A DNA stretch of 64,000 nt from Perognathus longimembris pacificus (taxonomy: Eukaryota; Chordata; Mammalia; Rodentia; Heteromyidae), in NCBI RefSeq assembly GCF_023159225.1, contig NC_063168.1, positions 48,625,776 to 48,689,775 of the forward strand, read 5' to 3'. How positions within the stretch are numbered: position 1 is the stretch's first letter; each line of letters starts with the position of its first letter. Position numbers and translations under genes: made by a program. Positions 1 to 14,564 of this stretch are shown piece by piece. The notes below the pieces were generated by a model. It saw only the letters and a program-made list of their open reading frames with translations, searched no databases and was not told where the DNA came from.

Positions 1-265
1 ACACTGGGTTATCAGAACGTTTATCAGAACTAGGGAAGGGGAACACCAAAATGGAGAGACAAAGAGTAAAAGGTGAATCAATGCAACAGTAATACTTACA
101 AGACAATATGCTGTAAACCAACTGTACAACTCAGGGGAGGGTGGAAAGAGAATTGAGGAGGGGGGGAGAAAAATGGAGGAAGTAACAAGTTTGATAAGAA
201 ATGTACTCTCACTGCATTATGTATGAAACTGTAACCCCTCTGTACATCAGACAATTTCTAAAAAA
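1..265 (+). mobile_element. L1 3' end (3'UTR fragment)
   Basis: The block with 'accaaaatggagagacaaag', 'gtaaaccaactgtacaa' and 'gaaactgtaacccctctgta' also occurs at 47.6 kb, where it ends in an A-rich tail. It is the 3'UTR of the local L1 lineage, in plus orientation, and is cut by the window edge. Confidence 0.75.
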
Positions 266-338
266 GAAACATACTCTTTACTGACTTATGTAATTATAAC
301 TCCTCTACATGTCACCTTTATAATAAAATAATTGGAAA
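266..338 (+). mobile_element. Second short L1 3' terminus
   Basis: A degenerate copy of the same terminal motif (cttatgtaattataactcc ... caccttt ... aataaaata) directly follows the first one and ends in an A-rich run. It resembles the ends at 40.1 kb and 52.7 kb. Confidence 0.5.
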
Positions 339-1855
339 AAAATAATTGGGATTGTAAAGTTCATTAATATCCTCAACAGGTATTTACCCATATCCATTTT
401 TACAAATGCATCATGAATATAACTTGCATGGCTTCATGTTACCCTTGGAGATTTTCTTCTTATCAAAAGGCATTTGCATGATGTTAAGTTTGAGGTGGTT
501 CTAAGAAAACACCTATCATGAATTGAGTTCATTCAAGTTTTTCTCTAGGATTTTTTCAAATTAGAATTGGGAAAAGCAAGTTTCTCCTGCTTTTGAAGAA
601 ATTAGCAGTAAAGTGAAATTAGAAGTAGGGAATGTCATTCTGTAGAGAACATGAAACAGATGGATATTGGTATGAGGAGTCTTGGCACATACCTCATAGT
701 TCTGATTATCCCAAAGGCTCATCCTTACTATGATTTCATTTTTCAACTCTCCCTTTGGTTATATGAAATTCTAGAATCTTTGTTAAAAAAAAAAGGTCTT
801 TCTTTCTCACTTTTATCTAAGTGAGTTCACATCAAATGTTTGGGGAATTACAGCAATAAGAGGAGGCTGTTTAAAATAGTTACTAGACAGTAGTATAAGG
901 CCTTGGGGAAAGGGAGAAAATGCCTCTCTTGCATGATGAGCTAGTGATCCCATTAACCATCTGTTGGAGGCGCAGAGACTGAGAACCACACATGGAGGGC
1001 CTGGTTAGCTTAGATATCATCCAGGACACCTGGAGCATTATATTCCACAGTCAGATCAGTGGCAACTTTAAAGATATTTAAATAAACCAACAGGGCTTGA
1101 CATAAGTGTCAGTAACATCCCATCCTGGGGTGAGGAGAGAATCAGAATTCTCAAGCTCTTCTAAGGTTACTCACTTTCTACACACTTTCTGGCATAAGGC
1201 AACCCTTACCAGAGTTTGATAGTATTTTACAAAAATTCAAGCTAGTAATTCAAAGCTATTGATTCTATTACACAACATTCAGTTCTTAGGGCATTTATTA
1301 AGAGCCACATAGTGAGAGGGAATTACCTTTCCCTAAACACTGTGACTACTGACAAAGGGATGTCTGTCAGAAAACAACATAGCATAGTAATTCCATTGAA
1401 AAGTTCTTTCTCTCCCTCCCTTCTCCTCTCTCTCCCCCGCCCCATCCTCCTGCCCTCTCTACCACCATTTATTAGAGTATGTTAGCAAAGCACTGGAAGG
1501 AAAGGTACTCCATATTCAAGTACCGTGACGAATATTTGTCTTACTTTGGAATTATTTGCTAATAGATGTTTCCTTTGCTAATAGTTATTTCTTGCTTACT
1601 ATTATTATTGAATTACAAGGTAATTACAAAGCATATAATGATGATTTTTGGATTGGTGATGGTTGTAAAGGTGGCTCCAGAATCACTATGACTATGCTTA
1701 ATGTCAGCAAGATGAAATTCAACAATAAAATCAGTTTAAAGCAAGAGTAGATCTCCCACTTCACTCAAGCCTCCTGATCATGACTACTATTGATGGACTG
1801 ACATTCCCAGTTAAATTCTCAAGAATCTGTCCCTTGGTTCCACTGAGAGATGGAC
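339..1855. other. Intergenic stretch, no gene seen
   Basis: AT-rich sequence with only short chance frames. A pyrimidine-rich run lies at about 1,407-1,461. No exon-like segment or recognisable repeat was seen. Confidence 0.6.
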
Positions 1856-2335
1856 TGTTGGGGTCAGCTGCACCTTTAAGGGGCCACAGCTGACCTCGGC
1901 CTGTCCCTCCCCTTCCTGTCTTTAACAGGAAGAGAAGGCCCTGTCCCTGGGGCTAGCACGGGTGCTATGGCAGAGGGATACCCCAGGGGCCCATCCATAG
2001 CGGGCTGGACCTCTGCCAACAGAGGAAGTCTCCTGACATCATTTGAGGGACAGCTCCTTGGGACCAATCAGGGGCCCCTCTCTTGTGCCCGCCTTTGGGG
2101 TATATCTGGGAGGCTCCTCATTTGAATAAACAGAAGCCCTAGAGGTTTTTCTCCAGGGGCCCACGCATCTGTGTTGCTCTTGGCGGTTTTGGGGCACCCT
2201 GCGACCACATGCCACTGAGGCTACCTGTGGCCATCGCTCCCGCGTGAGCGATAATGGACCACCCAGGAAGGGGCGGACAAGCCCCTTCCCCCCCCAAGCG
2301 AGGGGAAGTCGAGAGAGAGAGAGAGAGAGCCCACA
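1856..2335 (+). mobile_element. Solo LTR of a class II (ERVK-like) endogenous retrovirus
   Basis: A GC-rich 480-bp block starts with TG and ends with CA, and is flanked by the perfect 6-bp direct repeat atggac (1,850-1,855 and 2,336-2,341). Six-base duplications are typical of class II retroviral integrases. It contains a CCAAT-like box (accaatcagg, about 2,063), a TATA-like gtatatc (about 2,100) and aataaa (about 2,125), in the order expected of a U3-R-U5 LTR. No primer-binding site or internal region follows, so this is a solo LTR left by recombination. Assignment is from structure, not from a database match. Confidence 0.78.
2063..2131 (+). promoter_or_regulatory. CCAAT / TATA / polyA signals within the LTR
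   Basis: The CCAAT-like motif, the TATA-like motif and the hexamer aataaa follow one another over about 70 bp inside the solo LTR. The spacing fits a compact retroviral promoter and R region. Activity is not known. Confidence 0.5.
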
Positions 2336-2638
2336 ATGGACAAATAGTACTTTACATTAAATATCCATGTATGAACTTGAACTTACCTTAATTTGAAGTT
2401 TCAGGGACAAAATTGCTGTTAGTCAAATCTCTTCCCTCTTCTAGGGAAAAGAGAGTGGGGGTGATGGGGAAGGAAGCATCCCCAACCCTTCTTCCTGCTC
2501 CTCAACCCCCCTCCCCCACACATTGCTGGAGTCCCTTCCCACAGAATCAGCCCAGGGCCCACCAGCCTTGAGGAGGGTGGATTCCATGGAATCTGAGAGG
2601 AAGATGTATGAAACATATTCTGAGCATCCCGGGAACGT

Positions 2639-2754
2639 GTAGATCCTTTTACTACAGAAATATGGTTAAGCATTGTGGTTAGTGCTTTAGGATTAATGTA
2701 GATCCTTTTCCTAGAGAAATATGGTTAAACATTGTGGTTAGTGCTTTAGGATTA
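2639..2754. repeat. 59-bp tandem duplication, two units
   Basis: The unit beginning gtagatccttt and ending gtgctttaggatta appears at 2,639 and again at 2,698, with a few substitutions between the copies. Confidence 0.9.
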
Positions 2755-2960
2755 CACTGCAGTTCAATTATGGGTTATGCACTGTTCTAGGAACCTGATT
2801 ACTATGTATTTTTTTCCTATGACAAAACAATCCCCAAACATCTCATTTATAAACACATTTTTGGAATAGTTTCCTTGTAAATTGTGATTAACAACTCTTG
2901 GAAACTGAGAGTTCATTTCTAAGTGATGACAGTTATTTTACTTTACATATACACTTCAGA

Positions 2961-3150
2961 TTTTTTTTTTTTTTTTTTGCCAGTCCTGGGGCTTGAACTC
3001 GGGGTCTGGGCACTGTACCTGAGCTTCTTTTGCTCAAGGCTAGCACTCTACCACAGTGCCACTTTCAGCTTTTCTGTTTGTGTGGCACTGAGGAACTGAA
3101 CCCATGCATGCTAAGCAAGCACTTTACCACTAAGCCAAATTCCCAGCCGC
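2961..3150 (-). mobile_element. IDL-Geo SINE
   Basis: Minus orientation: an 18-T run, then the reverse of the right (Geo) module (gccagtcctggggcttg), then the reverse of the ID/tRNA-like head ending cattcccagcc-like. It is moderately diverged. Confidence 0.85.
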
Positions 3151-4532
3151 AGAATTTTTTAAATAAAGATTCTAAACATAATTCATTAAACTGATCTGAG
3201 TGAAGGAGTTTATTATAAAATCATGGGAAAACATGATTTTCTAACTATCTGCTTATATAGTATATGTGCATCATATGCATACATATGTGTTAAAATTACA
3301 ACCTGCCCCAACAAGTTCTTTGTATATGGGTAAAACAAAGAAACACTGAAGACAACGCATGAATGCAAAGGAAGACTGATAACTACCATTTTCATTAGAG
3401 TACACCTCAGCTTCTGACAATGAAAACATTAGGTATTTCTTCAAGATTATTCAAAAGATAATGCTCAAAGTTGGGTTTTGTAAATCATTTATTATGATTG
3501 AAAGGAAAGAAAATGATAGGAGACAAATATTACAATTAAACATGAAACATTCTCTTGTAACCAATCATAATAACATACTTTGAATTTTTTAATGGGTATA
3601 TAAGCAGTTTCCCAGAAAAGAAAAATTTTCACATCATCAGTTACAGAAAATTGATTTCTTTCCATCAAAATATTTTATTTCAGTTCTATCAAAACGAAAT
3701 GCCATGTCTAACATACTACCACTTTAGCTATGTCTTCACAACTTAGTTTTTAAGATAGAGGGTTTGAGAGGGTAGGAGGGCTTACTAGATGGTGAACAAA
3801 CTATTGCCTGAGAATAAAACTTTTACACATAGTTAACAGCCTTGTAAAACCTCTGGCTCACCAGCTAATGACTATGAAATCTTTTCTGGGAGCTCTGAAA
3901 TGCTACTTAATCCCAGCCCAAAGACTCCTCTGACAGTTCTTCCACACTGGTTATCAGTTTATTCTCAAAAATGTATTTGTTTACTCAGTGATTGGTTGTG
4001 GCTCAAAAAGTATAGGGGAAATAATCAAGGGAAATTTATTTCTATGTGTTTTAAGAAATCTTTTTGTCATTGCCAATAAAATACACTATTACTTGGGCAA
4101 TGTATTTCTTGGCTCTGTTCCTGAAGCCTGGCTTTTAAAAGGCTTAGTGTAAGAACAATACCCTGCCACAGTAAGAAAACAGCAAAGAAAATATGAAGGT
4201 TCTGACAAAAAATTAAATCAGCAGCTAGTATTTTTATCAAACTGGTTAAAAAATAGGACACACAAAGTGACACATACATATCCAAAAATAAATACTAATA
4301 TTCTACACATAAATAAAATTAAGAATATTCATGATTACTATTAAACATTTCTGTAATTTTTATGACGTATCACAGTTTCATTTTATCATGAATACTAATT
4401 ACACTGCTGTGATAAACACTGGAATGTACTGACCACTTACATAACCTGGTGAAGTAATATATTTCAATTTAATATCAATTAAAATTTTACTTCCTTTGAG
4501 GGAAGTGTTTTGTTTTCTTTTTTCTTCCTTGC
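3151..4532. other. Intergenic stretch, nothing recognised
   Basis: AT-rich sequence between SINEs with no coding region, RNA gene or repeat that I could name. It could include a long PLEKHH2 3'UTR if a distal polyA site is used. Confidence 0.5.
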
Positions 4533-4720
4533 TTTTTTTTTTTTAGCGCTACTTAGACTTGATCTTAGTACTCACACTTCTAAGGCTTGCTTGCTCAGCT
4601 GCTTTTTGCCAGTTTTTTTGGAGCTAGTGTCATGGGATTTTTCTGGTGGGCTGACTTTGATCCTCTGAATCTCAGCTTCCTAAATTGCTATGATGACAGG
4701 TGTGAGAATCACCATTACCT
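4533..4720 (-). mobile_element. Old B1-Geo type SINE
   Basis: T-rich start, degenerate Geo-like part (ttgctcagctgctttttgcc), then a reverse B1/7SL-like part (gctgactttgatcctctgaa, tctcagcttcctaaattgct). It is heavily diverged. Confidence 0.5.
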
Positions 4721-4754
4721 GACAGAAATTTTTCTCAAAAATAATTTTTTTTTT

Positions 4755-5170
4755 GCTGGATCTGGATATCAGTGGTAGAGTGCCAGCCTAGTATGTACAA
4801 GGCCTTGCATTTGCTAACCAGAATTGGGGGAAAAAATTACATGCCTGTAATCCTGTACTCAGGAGGCAAAGACAGGAGGATAGGTTTTTTTGTTTGTTTG
4901 TTTGTTGGCCAGTCCTGGGGCTTGGACTCAGGGCCTGAGTACTGTCCCTGGCTTCTTTTTGCTCATGGCTAGCACTCTATCACTTGAGCCACAGCGCCAC
5001 TTCTGGCTTTTTCTATATATGTGGTGCTGGGGAATTGAACCCAGGGCTTCATGTATATGAGTCAAGCACTCTATCCCTAGGCCACATTCCCAGCCCCAGG
5101 AGGATAGGGTTGAGGCCAGCCTGGGGTGCACAGTGAGTTCCAGAGGAGTCTAGGATACAAAGTAAAACTC
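4755..5170 (+). mobile_element. ID plus B1 composite, split by a younger SINE
   Basis: An ID-like head (4,755-4,835) is followed by a B1-like body (catgcctgtaatcc, then after the gap gaggccagcctgg and actctgtctcaaa). The B1 part is interrupted at 4,885 by an IDL-Geo insertion. Confidence 0.7.
4885..5097 (-). mobile_element. IDL-Geo SINE inserted in an older SINE
   Basis: A complete minus-oriented element is flanked by the 11-bp duplication aggaggatagg (4,874-4,884 and 5,098-5,108). The target is a B1 body, which dates this insertion as younger. Confidence 0.92.
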
Positions 5171-5199
5171 TGTCTCAAACAAACAAACAACCCAAAAAA

Positions 5200-5994
5200 T
5201 GAGAAGGGATTTATTTTCACACTTTAATTAGGAAGGACTATATGAAAGGCAAAGCTTTATGAACTGTCTTTGTTCTCAAAGATTATTTAACAAAGCAAGG
5301 TCAAGCTGACCTAGCACCAAATATAATGAAATGTGGGGCAATATTCCAGTGAACTTGTGCTATGCTGACAGCCAAGGAATGCCAGGAATCACTGTCTCAC
5401 TTGAAACTTTATACTCCAGTGGTCAGCAAAGGTGACAAGGTATACTTTGTAAATCCACAGAGAAGGGCCTGGTTACCTAACTCCTGATTTTCACATAATG
5501 ATTCAGAGAGCCAGGAACTCTATTGCTCTTGCTCTGAAAATGTATCCTTATAACAATACCCCACTCCTTTCCAAACACTATCTCATTAATTAAAAGCACA
5601 TTCAATCATAGAACTTTCATATTTGGCAGTGAGCTTTTCCAAATAATCAACTGGCACCAAATAAGAGGTTGGAATCTTCCTTTCTAAACACTGCCAGAAT
5701 GTTCAAATGTTTAAAAAAAAAAAAAAAAAAAAGGAATGATGTCTTTCTTGGCCAGGAAGAAAAAGGGAGGTAAAAGAATTCTAACCTATTTAATCTAAGA
5801 AAATGAGCTTGTTGGCAAATACTGTACGTATGTTTTATTGTTATTCCAATATTTAAGAGTTGGCTAAGAGTGTAACCTCCTATTGCTAAAGTCTGGAATG
5901 CTGCAGTGTGGGAGTCACAATGGCAGGATGTAAACAAACTTGGTTGCAGCCTCTGCACTGAGGACAAGCAGTGAACAGTCAGATTCTTGAGCCT
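5200..5994 (-). other. PLEKHH2: Probable PLEKHH2 3'UTR, end not fixed
   Basis: Non-coding sequence directly after the stop codon. On the minus strand AATAAA hexamers are present at 5,834-5,839 and 5,210-5,215. Either could end the transcript, and more distal ones cannot be excluded. A 20-bp poly(A) run (plus strand) lies at about 5,713. Confidence 0.5.
5834..5839 (-). terminator. Candidate polyadenylation signal AATAAA
   Basis: First AATAAA on the minus strand after the PLEKHH2 stop, about 155 nt downstream. Use cannot be shown from sequence alone. Confidence 0.35.
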
Positions 5995-6180
<186 letters not shown>

Positions 6181-6369
6181 CTAAAACAAGAAAACCAGAG
6201 AAGGTCTTACCAATTTTGAAAGAGTGAAGGCTTGACCTTGAGCCATCTTTATCTTCAAATCCAACAACGAAGTCCTTACTTGTTCAGTACCATCAAGGCA
6301 TCAGTACGTTTTTCTATTACCTCAACTGGCAGCAAAAGTAAATCTCAGAAACCAACCAAAATTAGCCAG

Positions 6370-6565
6370 GGGCTAGAGGAGCACACAGTTAATCCAAGCT
6401 ACTTAGGAGGCTCAGATCTGAGGAGGGCAGTTTGAAGCCCAACCTGGCACTAAAGTCTTTGAGACCCTTACCTCCAATAATCTCCAAATAGTTGGTGCTA
6501 GAGCACCAGACTTGACAAAATAGCTAAGGGACAGCACCCAGGCCCAGAGTTCAACAACAACAAAA
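6370..6565 (+). mobile_element. B1-Geo SINE, diverged
   Basis: B1-like left part (cacacagttaatccaagcta, gaggctcagatctga) followed by a Geo-like right part (gctagagcaccag, gggacagcacccaggcccag) and an AAC-rich tail. Confidence 0.65.
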
Positions 6566-6879
6566 TTGTCTTATAAGTTAACAACTTTAAGATAAAGTTT
6601 TAGGAAAATCTCATCCTTTTTATTAAAATCAGAATTACATGTTAGAAAGTAGCCTTTGTACTATTTTTACTTGGAAACATTAAAACTACATAGTTTGTTT
6701 AAAACAGCAAAGGAACAAGTATGTTTTAATTATAAAACTCCACTTTTGTGTGTTAGGAAAATGCCATTTAAGCACATCTGTAGTAACTGTTTTACAAATC
6801 AATTTACAGAAGATTCCAAAAAAAAAAAAATCAATGCTCAATGCCACCTTTAAATGCTAATAACTAAAATGGAAACAAC

Positions 6880-9950
<3,071 letters not shown>

Positions 9951-10137
9951 CCCCAAGTAAGAAGGATGATGTATTTAAAAAGTACCCAACATCAGGGTCT
10001 TGCTACATAATAGGCTAGCCCATTTCTTTTTTACTTTCTCCTCTCCTCTCTTTCCTTTTCCTTTCTCTCCTTTCCTTCTTGTCTCCCCTCCCTCCCACCA
10101 TTCTTTCCTCCTTCCCTCCTTTCCCTCTTTCTTTGTT

Positions 10138-10240
10138 GTAGTTTTGTTTTGAGATAGGGTCTATACAACCCAGACTGGCTTTGAATTTGTAGTTTCTCCT
10201 GCCTCAGTCTCCCAAGTACCGAGAAATGACTACATTTTTA
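10138..10240 (-). mobile_element. B1-like SINE
   Basis: Reverse B1 body: gagatagggtctatacaacc, agactggctttgaat, cctgcctcagtctcccaag. It follows a long CT-rich run. Confidence 0.7.
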
Positions 10241-10337
10241 ATCTTTCATATAGCAGGCACTTGGCTAAGTACTTTATAAACTTCCTTCATGTAATTGTTA
10301 AGCAAAAGGAAGTAGGTGGTATTATATCATTTTTGAT

Positions 10338-10550
10338 GGCAGTCCTGGAGTCTGACCTCAGGGCCCAGAGCTTGCTTGGTTCACTTGCTCAGTTGGTCCT
10401 CTACTACTTGAGCCATACCCTGCTTTTTGCTGGTTCTTTTGGAAATGGAGTCCCATGAACTTTCCTGCTTGGCTGGCCTCCAACATAGATATCCAGATCT
10501 TAGCCTCTTGAATCGTTAGGATTACTGACACAAGCCACCACACTTGGTAC
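10338..10550 (-). mobile_element. B1-Geo SINE
   Basis: Reverse Geo part with cctctactacttgagcc, then a bridge (tggagtcccatgaactttcc), then reverse B1 (cttagcctcttgaatcgtta). Confidence 0.75.
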
Positions 10551-10743
10551 ATACCATTCTTTTAGACAAAGAAACTAAGACTTAGATAAAGTAAGCCAGG
10601 ATTTTGACCTCTAGTTGTTTAATATTAAGTAACGTCTTAATGAAATCCTGCTCTGTGTAACTATGTGTAACTAATGTAAGCCAGCAAATTGTTTAAAGTG
10701 ACATCTGTTTTCCTGTCTGGAACAGTCTTTCTTTGCCCAATCA

Positions 10744-10965
<222 letters not shown>

Positions 10966-11522
10966 TTACATTTAAAGAAAAATGAGAAATGATAAAGATA
11001 ATTTCATTAATCCCCAACACCACAAGAAAACAAGAATCTCTTTCAAAATGCTGATATTAATTATGGCAAAATGTAAAAAATTATTTTCTAACATCAAATA
11101 TATTGTCATCTAAAACTGATAATAATGGTACTAATGTTCTATAAGCATCATCTATGTCTACCTTTATGATTAAAATATTTTGGAAAACAAATAGAAAAAA
11201 ATGCTAACATGTTTTCATATGTTCTTTCATCTATCAGTCTATGTTGGGTGGAACTACATGAAACTGATTTTTATGGTCAAAATAGCCAAAAAATATATTG
11301 GAAAGCTTGAAAGGTTTACCCTTATAGATGGACTTTGAGATATGTGTGTGTGTATGTATGCATAAATATGTGTATATATATGTATATAGACCACAGAGAA
11401 ATTGTATTATGTAGACTGCTTTAACACTGGGCTTTTTAAAAGCTAACAATTTATCATCAACATCTTATGGTAACAACTGTAATTGGGCAACATCATTTTC
11501 AATGACTGTAGGCAATCCTTTA

Positions 11523-11732
11523 TTTATTTATTTATTTATTTTGCCAGTCCTTGGGCTTGAACTCAGGTGCTGAGCACTGTCCCTGGCTTCCTTTTGCTCA
11601 AGGCTAGCACTCTACCACTTGAGCCACAGCACCACTTCTGGCCTTTTCTATATATGTGGTGCTGGGGAATTGAACCCAGGGCTTCATATATACGAGGTGA
11701 GCACTTTACCACTAGGCCATATTCCCAGCCCC
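11523..11732 (-). mobile_element. IDL-Geo SINE
   Basis: Complete minus-oriented element starting in a (TTTA)n tail. The host sequence caatccttta occurs on both sides (from 11,513 and from 11,735). Confidence 0.92.
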
Positions 11733-12042
11733 GACAATCCTTTATTTAATCAATCTCCTAGTTGAATCATTTTTGTATGTTAACTATCTTAATTACTATT
11801 TTTGGACAAACTTCATAATGCATATACCATTTTTTTTTTATAAAACAGGAAAGAATTGCTGGCTTACAAAGAGGGGACAAATGGCTAGAATTGCTCAATA
11901 AGATAATTAATTTTTGCAGCCGGGTTTATATGGGGAAGACATATATTTTTAGGAATATAAACTTGAAATGTTAGTTGTTCCTAATGATTTATGGTTTTTG
12001 CATTAAAATATTTTTAAATTAAAAAAAAGTGAGGACAATTTG

Positions 12043-12251
12043 TTTTGTTTTGTTTTTTGCCAGTCCTGGGCATTGGACTCAGGGCCTGAGCACTGTCCCT
12101 GGCTTCTTTTTGCTCAAGGCTAGCAACTCTACCACTTGAGCCACAGAGCCACTTCTGGCCATTTTCTGTATATGCAGTGCTGAGGAATTGAACCCAGAGC
12201 TTCATGTATTTGAGGCCAGCACTCTTGCCACTAGGCCATATTCCCAGCCCC
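12043..12251 (-). mobile_element. IDL-Geo SINE with long target duplication
   Basis: Complete minus-oriented element. The flanking repeat aaaaagtgaggacaatttg (19 bp) is found before 12,043 and after 12,251, showing little decay. Confidence 0.95.
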
Positions 12252-12500
12252 AAAAAGTGAGGACAATTTGAAGGATTTTCCCCCAATTCTCCTCTAAAGA
12301 GCTTATACCCATTTTTATTCTCAGCATGATAGTCATGCCAGCACTGTATATTAACTTTTTCTTAAATCTCTGCACATTAATTAGTGAAAAGTAGATGTTT
12401 ACTGTTTGAAGTTGCATCAATATTTTAAAATTATTGAATATTTGAATACTGAATCTCATAAATTGCTTTAGAACATTTATCTATTAGTGTGTTCATAACT

Positions 12501-12698
12501 TTTTTTTTTTTTTTTTGCCAGTTCTGGGGCTTGGACTCAGGGCCTGAGCACTGTCCCTGGCTTCTTTTTGTTCAAGGCTAGCATTCTACCACTTGAGCCA
12601 CAGTGCCACTTTTGGCTTTTTCTATTTATGTGGTGCTGAGGAATCGAACTCAGGGCTTCATGTGTTTGAGGCGAGCACTTTACCATATTCCTATCCCT
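12501..12698 (-). mobile_element. IDL-Geo SINE
   Basis: A T-run followed by reverse Geo and reverse ID head, with a small deletion near the end (ttaccatattcc). Flanked by gttcataact at 12,491-12,500 and 12,699-12,708. Confidence 0.92.
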
Positions 12699-12832
12699 GT
12701 TCATAACTTTTTATTTTCTTTTTCAGGGGAAGTAGCTGGGGACCCAACCTAAGACATCGCACATGTTCTACAATGAGCGACAGACACTCTCAGCCTCATG
12801 ATTTTCTTAATGTTCTGTAAGACATATGTTCA

Positions 12833-13048
12833 GCCAGGTGCTAGTGGCTCATGTCTGTTAATCCTAGTTACTCAGGAGGCTGAGACCAGAGGATCAAAGT
12901 TTGAAGCCAGCCCAGACGGGAAAGTCTGTGAGAGCCTATCTCTAAGTAACTACCAAAAAAGCCAGAAGTAAAGCTGTGGCTCAAGTGGTAAAAGCACTAG
13001 CTTTGAGCACAAAAGCTAAGGACAACACCAAGCCTGGAGTTTAAGCCC
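12833..13048 (+). mobile_element. B1-Geo SINE
   Basis: Left B1 part (ggctcatgtctgttaatcct, actcaggaggctgag), right Geo part (aagctgtggctcaagtgg, gcactagctttgagcac), ending at a CG/CA repeat. Confidence 0.85.
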
Positions 13049-13068
13049 TAGGATGGGCATGAATGCAC

Positions 13069-13077
13069 ATGCGCGCG

Positions 13078-13119
<42 letters not shown>
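13069..13119. repeat. (CG/CA)n microsatellite
   Basis: Alternating purine-pyrimidine run: gcgcgc/acgcgc followed by about 17 AC units. It directly follows a B1-Geo element, as SINE tails often seed such repeats. Confidence 0.95.
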
Positions 13120-13120
<1 letters not shown>

Positions 13121-13566
13121 TGAAAAGTATATATTCTTTGTCATATATGCAACAAATATTTTTGCCACTAAGTTTCTAAAACTATGTAAACTATATAATT
13201 CAAATATGCACAGCCTGAAAACAAGGCTGAGAAGACCATTCCAGCTCTGAATGCCTAAGAGTTACAACTCCAAGAGTCTACTTCCTGTCTCCAAGATCCA
13301 CGCTGGGATCTAAGGAGCTTCTTTACTTAACTGAGGAATTTGATACTAGTGCACAATAATTTGTTGACTCTTAAGACACTGCTTTTATTATGTCTTCTAG
13401 TGGTCTATCCAAAAACTAAACTGTATTCTGAGAACAAAAGGATTTAAATATTCACAAGGGGAAACTTACTATGATACTAATGGAACAGATTGGTTTTCCA
13501 AAAATTTTTAGTGATCTTTTACTATTGCCACAAGTAAGGAGTTCTTAGTACATTTTTGAAAGTAAG

Positions 13567-13680
13567 AATTCTAGGAAGTGGAGGTATGCCTCCAGTGGTA
13601 GAACACCAGCCTTGGGAGAAGAAGCTGAGGGACAGCACCCAGACCCTGAGTTCAAGCTTTGATATCAGCACACAACAACA
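13567..13680 (+). mobile_element. Geo-like half SINE
   Basis: Contains the elements ctccagtggtagaacaccag, gggacagcacccagaccctg and agttcaagc with a CAA-rich tail. It matches the right module of the dimeric SINEs; no left half is seen. Confidence 0.55.
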
Positions 13681-14080
13681 ACAAAAGAATTCCACTCACC
13701 AGATTTTTTTTTTAAGTAAAAATTTTACCAAATACCTGACACATGAAATGATGCTAATTCTAGGTAAATAATGAACATAAAAAGAATAGTTTTTAAATTG
13801 ATTTCAATTTTAATAATGTGAAAAGCTCTAAGTTTTTTTATGTGAACTGATAAGTTATATTGTGGGAAGTTACAAAAATTGTGCTACAGAAACCAAGGTG
13901 TGACAATGAAACAGCTTAAAACTTTGGTAATTAAAATGTGTACTTTTATGATATAGTAAGTTTTAATTTTACACAGAAAACAATTGTCCTAACACATAAA
14001 AAAATCTCATCAATACAACTATTGTTGCAATTTAGTCATTGTGCATTTCTAATGCATTAGTGCATTTCTCATATGCAACA

Positions 14081-14294
14081 GATCTGTCTCTGTCTGTATA
14101 TGTGTGTGTATACATACATACTTATACATACATATGTAGTTGGTATTAAAAGTTTGAACTCAGTGCCTTGTGCTTGGTAGGCAGAGATCTATCTCTGTGT
14201 GTATGTATGTGTGTATACATATGCATATATACTTATACATACATATGTAGTTGGCATTAAAAGTTTGAACTCAGTGCCTTGTGCTTGATAGGCA
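14081..14294. repeat. Tandem duplication of about 107 bp
   Basis: Two copies, about 14,081-14,185 and 14,186-14,294. Each runs from gatct through a TG/TA-rich part to tttgaactcagtgccttgtg and aggca. The copies differ mainly in the dinucleotide part. Confidence 0.88.
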
Positions 14295-14340
14295 GATGTT
14301 CTACTGCTGAGCCATGCCTTGGGCCTTTTCTTGTACTGAG

Positions 14341-14560
14341 TTTTTTTTTTTGTGGCAGTGCTGGTGTTTGAAACCACAGACTTACATGTGCTTGGCTTGC
14401 TTGCTTAGCTGGTGCTCTACCATTTCCACATCTTGCCTTGTTTACATTGGAGGCAAAAATCCCATGGACTTTTCTACCTGACTGGCTTTGAACCTGTTTT
14501 CTGAATCTTAGCCTTCTGAATTTATAGGACTATAGGTATGAGTCATTGGTGCCTAGCTTA
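14341..14560 (-). mobile_element. Old B1-Geo SINE
   Basis: T-run, then ggcagtgctggtgtttgaaa, ctggtgctctaccatttcc and a reverse B1 part (ctggctttgaacctgtt, agccttctgaatttatagg). Diverged. Confidence 0.6.
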
Positions 14561-14564
14561 CACT

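Noticed and set aside
1..5994. Start of the neighbouring gene (DYNC2LI1 is next to PLEKHH2 in human)
   Set aside because: No CpG-rich promoter other than the LTR and no recognisable exon is present, so it should lie beyond position 1.
13556..13771. Small plus-strand open frame
   Set aside because: It lies over a Geo half SINE and its CAA-rich tail; no conserved protein features.
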